From Cytobacillus firmus (GTDB lineage: Bacteria > Bacillota > Bacilli > Bacillales > Cytobacillaceae): 64,000 bases of DNA. The notes beneath the pieces were generated by a model. That model did not search any database, was not told the origin of the DNA, and was given only the letters and a program-made list of their open reading frames with translations. Shown here one piece after another: positions 61,170 to 64,000 of this stretch (within the stretch, counting starts at the first letter, position 1; every line of letters starts with the position of its first letter). The DNA lies in NCBI RefSeq assembly GCF_023612095.1, contig NZ_CP086235.1, positions 1,261,001 to 1,325,000 on the forward strand, given 5' to 3'. The position numbers and the translations under genes were made by a program.

Positions 61170-62281
61170 AAAAAATAAATGGACATGAGATTATCCAACT
61201 ATTTGAACAGTTTTCCCCTAAAGGGTATGCGATGGAAGGAGACAAAATTGGCCTCCAGGTAGGCAGGCTTAACACTCCAGTTGAAAATGTCATGGTTGCT
61301 CTGGATGTTCTGGAAGATGTAGTTGATGAGGCGATTGCAAGGAATGTTCAGTTGATCATAGCTCACCACCCCTTAATCTATAGACCTTTGCAAAAAATTC
61401 CCACTGATACTCCATCAGGAAGAATTATTGAAAAGCTTATCAAACATGATATAGCTGTGTATGCAGCACATACAAATTTGGATATCGCCAAAGGCGGGGT
61501 TAATGATATGCTGGCTGATGCACTGAAGCTTTCCAATACGGAAGTCTTATATCCTACATATGAAACTGTATTGAAAAAACTCGCTGTGTTTGTGCCTGAA
61601 GAAAATGCTGAGTCTTTAAGACAGGCTCTTGGAAACGCAGGGGCTGGTTCAATCGGCAATTACAGTCATTGCTCTTTTACGTCTTCAGGGACAGGGATGT
61701 TTAAGCCTGGAAGTGATGCAAATCCTCATATTGGCCAGCAAGGTGAGCTTGCGGCAGTTAGGGAAGTCTGCATTGAAACCATTTTTCCTGAACATATAGA
61801 AAAGAAAGTGCTTTCTGCGATGTTCAAAAACCATCCTTATGAAGAAGTTGCCTATGATATTTATAAGCTTGAAAACAAAGGTGAAGTTCTGGGACTGGGT
61901 AAAATTGGAGTAATTGGCGAGATGACTCTGGGGGAATTTGCGGAGCATGTAAAACAAACACTTGAAGTGGAGAGAGTTCGTGTAGTGGGCGACCTTTCTT
62001 CAAAAGTGAAAAAAGTTGCTGTTCTTGGGGGAGATGGAAACAAGTACTTTATGTCAGCAAAGATGAAGGGTGCTGATGTATATGTGACGGGAGACATGTA
62101 TTATCATGTGGCACATGACGCTATGATGACGGGCCTGAATATTGTTGATCCCGGCCATAATGTGGAAAAGGTAATGAAAAAAGGAGTCACCCAAAAATTA
62201 GCTCAGATGTGTACAGAAAAAGGGTATAACGTATCCATTTTTCCATCTGAAGTTCATACAGATCCCTTTAAATTTGTCTGA
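61166..62281 (+). CDS. yqfO: Nif3-like dinuclear metal center protein YqfO
   Basis: A 371-residue Nif3/YqfO-family protein, sometimes annotated as GTP cyclohydrolase 1 type 2. It has metal-binding His in HHPLIYRP and AAHTNLD, a central PII-like insert domain (about 130-230, including HCSFTSSGTGMFKPG), and the C-terminal TGDMYYHVAHDA and DPGHNVEK ligands. Real activity is unclear. Coupled to trmK by a 4-base overlap. Confidence 0.92.
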   Translation: MKKINGHEIIQLFEQFSPKGYAMEGDKIGLQVGRLNTPVENVMVALDVLEDVVDEAIARNVQLIIAHHPLIYRPLQKIPTDTPSGRIIEKLIKHDIAVYAAHTNLDIAKGGVNDMLADALKLSNTEVLYPTYETVLKKLAVFVPEENAESLRQALGNAGAGSIGNYSHCSFTSSGTGMFKPGSDANPHIGQQGELAAVREVCIETIFPEHIEKKVLSAMFKNHPYEEVAYDIYKLENKGEVLGLGKIGVIGEMTLGEFAEHVKQTLEVERVRVVGDLSSKVKKVAVLGGDGNKYFMSAKMKGADVYVTGDMYYHVAHDAMMTGLNIVDPGHNVEKVMKKGVTQKLAQMCTEKGYNVSIFPSEVHTDPFKFV

Positions 62282-62287
62282 AAATCA

Positions 62288-62324
62288 AAAGAACCGGCTT
62301 CCCTCAGGGACCGGTTCTCTTTAT
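62288..62324. terminator. Bidirectional terminator between yqfO and ispH
   Basis: AAAAGAACCGG, loop, CCGGTTCTCTTT; the A run gives T on the minus strand. Confidence 0.85.
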
Positions 62325-62341
62325 ATGCACTTCCGTTTTTC

Positions 62342-63292
62342 TTATAACTTTGCTGGCTTCTTTACTTTCGGAAGTATTTTATTTAACGCCACTTTCTTCT
62401 CGCGTGACCATGTGGACTCATCAGCCGGATCATATTGTTCAAGGAAAGTAATAACTTCCTTTGTAATCGGTGTCGGGGTTGAGGCTCCTGATGTAACGGC
62501 AACAGTTGTAGCATCTTTAATCCAATTTACATCCAGTTCAGTAATATCAGCAATACGGTAGGCTTTTGTCCCCGCAATTTCTTCTGATACTTGTGCAAGA
62601 CGATTGGAGTTATTGCTCTTAGGGTCACCTACAACGATCAATACATCGGCCTGGCCGGCTTGTTCTGCAACTGCTTCCTGGCGGACCTGGGTAGCCATGC
62701 AGATTTCTTTGTGGAACTCTGCGTGAGGGTATTTTTCCTTTATCTGATCCATTACATGGACAACATCCCACTGGCTCATTGTAGTCTGATTTGTCACCAG
62801 TATTTTATCAGCCTGTATGTTAAGTTCATTTACATCTTCAACAGTCTGTACTAAATGAACTGCATGAGGAGCCACTCCAACTGCACCTTCAGGTTCCGGG
62901 TGGCCTTTTTTGCCAATGTAAATGATTTGAAAGCCTTCCTTTTCCTTTTCCCTGATAAGATCATGTGTCCTTGTTACATCAGGGCATGTTGCATCAAGTG
63001 TCACAAGGCCTTTTTGTTTCGCTGCTTCCCGCACTTCAGGTGATATGCCATGTGCTGTGAAAATGACAGTGCCTTTGTCGACTTTTTCCAGGATTTCTTT
63101 GCGGTCTTTTCCATCAAGTGTAACAATGCCTTCCTCTTCAAAAGCGTCTGTCACATGTTTGTTATGGACGATCATGCCCAAAATATAGATGGGTCTCGGC
63201 AAAGATGGATCAAGTGCAGCGTTCCTTGCAATAACCATTGCATCCACCACACCGTAACAATACCCCCGAGGAGAGATTTTTATGACGTTCAT
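62342..63292 (-). CDS. ispH: 4-hydroxy-3-methylbut-2-enyl diphosphate reductase
   Basis: Last step of the MEP isoprenoid pathway, giving IPP and DMAPP, with a 4Fe-4S cluster. The 316-residue protein has the cluster cysteines in GYCYGVV (Cys12), DATCPDV and KEICMAT, the catalytic TAHGISPEV and TVEDVNE, and [11 protein letters not shown]. The start [12 protein letters not shown] follows GGAGG on the minus strand. Known as yqfP in B. subtilis. Confidence 0.96.
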   Translation of the reverse strand: MNVIKISPRGYCYGVVDAMVIARNAALDPSLPRPIYILGMIVHNKHVTDAFEEEGIVTLDGKDRKEILEKVDKGTVIFTAHGISPEVREAAKQKGLVTLDATCPDVTRTHDLIREKEKEGFQIIYIGKKGHPEPEGAVGVAPHAVHLVQTVEDVNELNIQADKILVTNQTTMSQWDVVHVMDQIKEKYPHAEFHKEICMATQVRQEAVAEQAGQADVLIVVGDPKSNNSNRLAQVSEEIAGTKAYRIADITELDVNWIKDATTVAVTSGASTPTPITKEVITFLEQYDPADESTWSREKKVALNKILPKVKKPAKL

Positions 63293-63430
63293 CGGTATAT
63301 CCTCCCTAATTAAAAGCTTATATAAGAATTGAACTGAGTCCTGTATCTAAACGGAAAAACTCCATATTGCACCTCTATTATATAAGAGATAAACCGATAA
63401 TACAAAAGTGTAATTTTTCTTACGGAAAAA

Positions 63431-63453
63431 GAAAAAAGAATGCCTCGGCATCC
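63431..63453 (-). terminator. Terminator of yqfQ
   Basis: GGATGCC and GGCATTC form a short stem on the minus strand, followed by TTTTTTC. Confidence 0.65.
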
Positions 63454-63459
63454 TTTTCT

Positions 63460-64000
63460 TTAAATATATAATTTTGGTTTAGAAATGCCTTCTGCTGATG
63501 ATCGCCTGGCAGCGGGATGTTCCATATCCTGTTCCTTTTTGATGTTTTTTGGCCTTGAATTCTGTTTCTTTTTTTCTGTATTTGCCTGAGGAGATTCCGC
63601 TTTAGCTTCTGAGGCTGTCTCATCAGCTTCAGGTGCATCCTTTATGCCTCTATAAAGCTTCCACATGGCAGGAAGGTTCCTGACCAGCGGTCCATACTGC
63701 TGAACCATGGGCCCGAACTGCTGTGCTGTATTTAAGACCTTTTGAGTGTTGGTTAAAAAGCCGTTTATGGAAGATGGGTTGCTTATTGCCTGAAGGATGC
63801 CTCCGCCTGCTTGTGAGCCCCCTGCAGCTCTTGCAGCGCCCATTCCTGTTCCAGGCTGGGCATTTCCTTTTCCTAATATTTTGGAGAGCAATCCCCCTCC
63901 TCCTCGTTTCATTCCCGGAGGACCGCCCATCATAGGACCGCCCATCATTGGCCCCATGGGAGGTCTGCCCTGCATCGGGGTCATAAAAGGATGGGGATGC
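63460..64000 (-). CDS. yqfQ: VrrA/YqfQ family protein (partial at window edge)
   Basis: The frame is open to the window edge (HPHPF precedes the Met at 63982-63984), so the start is probably outside. The visible 180 residues have a Pro/Gly/Met-rich repeat head (GPMMGGPMMGGPPG), a Gly-rich LLSKILGKG segment, the conserved core NTQKVLNTAQQFGPMVQQYG and RNLPAMWKLYRGIKD, and a Lys/Glu-rich tail. This matches the YqfQ/VrrA family of spore-former proteins, often repeat-variable near the N-terminus. Function unknown. Confidence 0.82.
   Translation of the reverse strand, partial: HPHPFMTPMQGRPPMGPMMGGPMMGGPPGMKRGGGGLLSKILGKGNAQPGTGMGAARAAGGSQAGGGILQAISNPSSINGFLTNTQKVLNTAQQFGPMVQQYGPLVRNLPAMWKLYRGIKDAPEADETASEAKAESPQANTEKKKQNSRPKNIKKEQDMEHPAARRSSAEGISKPKLYI

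Noticed and set aside
63880..63984. Gly/Met/Pro tandem repeat as a CRISPR or minisatellite
   Set aside because: It is the coding repeat of the yqfQ head; units are short and coding, not spaced repeats.

Overview
The window is a stretch of low-to-moderate GC Firmicutes chromosome from an endospore-forming, competence-gene-bearing Bacillaceae (gene content and order match the Bacillus subtilis sigK-yqf region; a Cytobacillus/Mesobacillus-like relative is plausible, but species cannot be fixed from the sequence alone). Almost everything is conserved core genome. No tRNA, rRNA, CRISPR array, prophage or transposase is visible; the only clear mobile element is one group II intron.

Layout. 0.1-2.4 kb: uninterrupted sigK (no skin prophage), a convergent lipoprotein gene, and two tiny genes (a zinc-ribbon protein and a YjcZ-like one-helix protein). 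2.5-6.2 kb: an M3 oligopeptidase, the phosphatidylethanolamine pair pssA/psd, and the sporulation checkpoint gene sda with DnaA boxes upstream. 6.7-11.8 kb: yqeG-yqeH-aroE-yhbY-nadD-yqeK-rsfS-yqeM (ribosome assembly, shikimate, NAD). 11.9-18.4 kb: comER divergent from comEA-comEB-comEC (DNA uptake), yqzM, holA, rpsT. 18.7-21.4 kb: gpr-spoIIP-yqxA (spore germination and engulfment). 21.6-32.8 kb: lepA, hemW, and the seven-gene class I heat-shock operon hrcA-grpE-dnaK-dnaJ-prmA-rsmE-mtaB behind a perfect CIRCE operator. 33-41.1 kb: deoC, a Na/Pi symporter-like gene, rpsU-yqeY, yqeZ-floA-yqfB, yqfC-yqfD-phoH. 41.14-43.0 kb: a class C group II intron with its reverse transcriptase, sitting directly behind the phoH terminator. 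43.2-49 kb: pgpH-ybeY-dgkA-cdd-era-yqzL-recO. 49-62.3 kb: a glycine T-box with glyQS, ccpN, the PPDK regulator, yqxD, dnaG-sigA, a membrane protein of unknown function, an acyl-CoA dehydrogenase, cccA, trmK-yqfO. 62.3-64 kb: ispH and the edge of yqfQ on the minus strand.

The main anomaly is that four normally intact genes (comEC, spoIIP, yqxD, trmK) are broken by at least six single-base indels. Five of the six are one-base losses and one is a gain; most fall in short homopolymers, and conserved protein sequence resumes at the right spacing after each. This looks more like residual base-calling error in the assembly than gene decay, but if real the strain would be impaired in DNA uptake and in spore engulfment. 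The other points of interest are regulatory: DnaA boxes at sda, cre-like sites in front of deoC and cdd, a terminator whose 3' arm carries the yqfC ribosome-binding site, and a short remnant of what I recall as a Bacillus-type repeat upstream of lepA.

Starts were chosen by Shine-Dalgarno spacing and by my memory of B. subtilis orthologues; no database search was possible.
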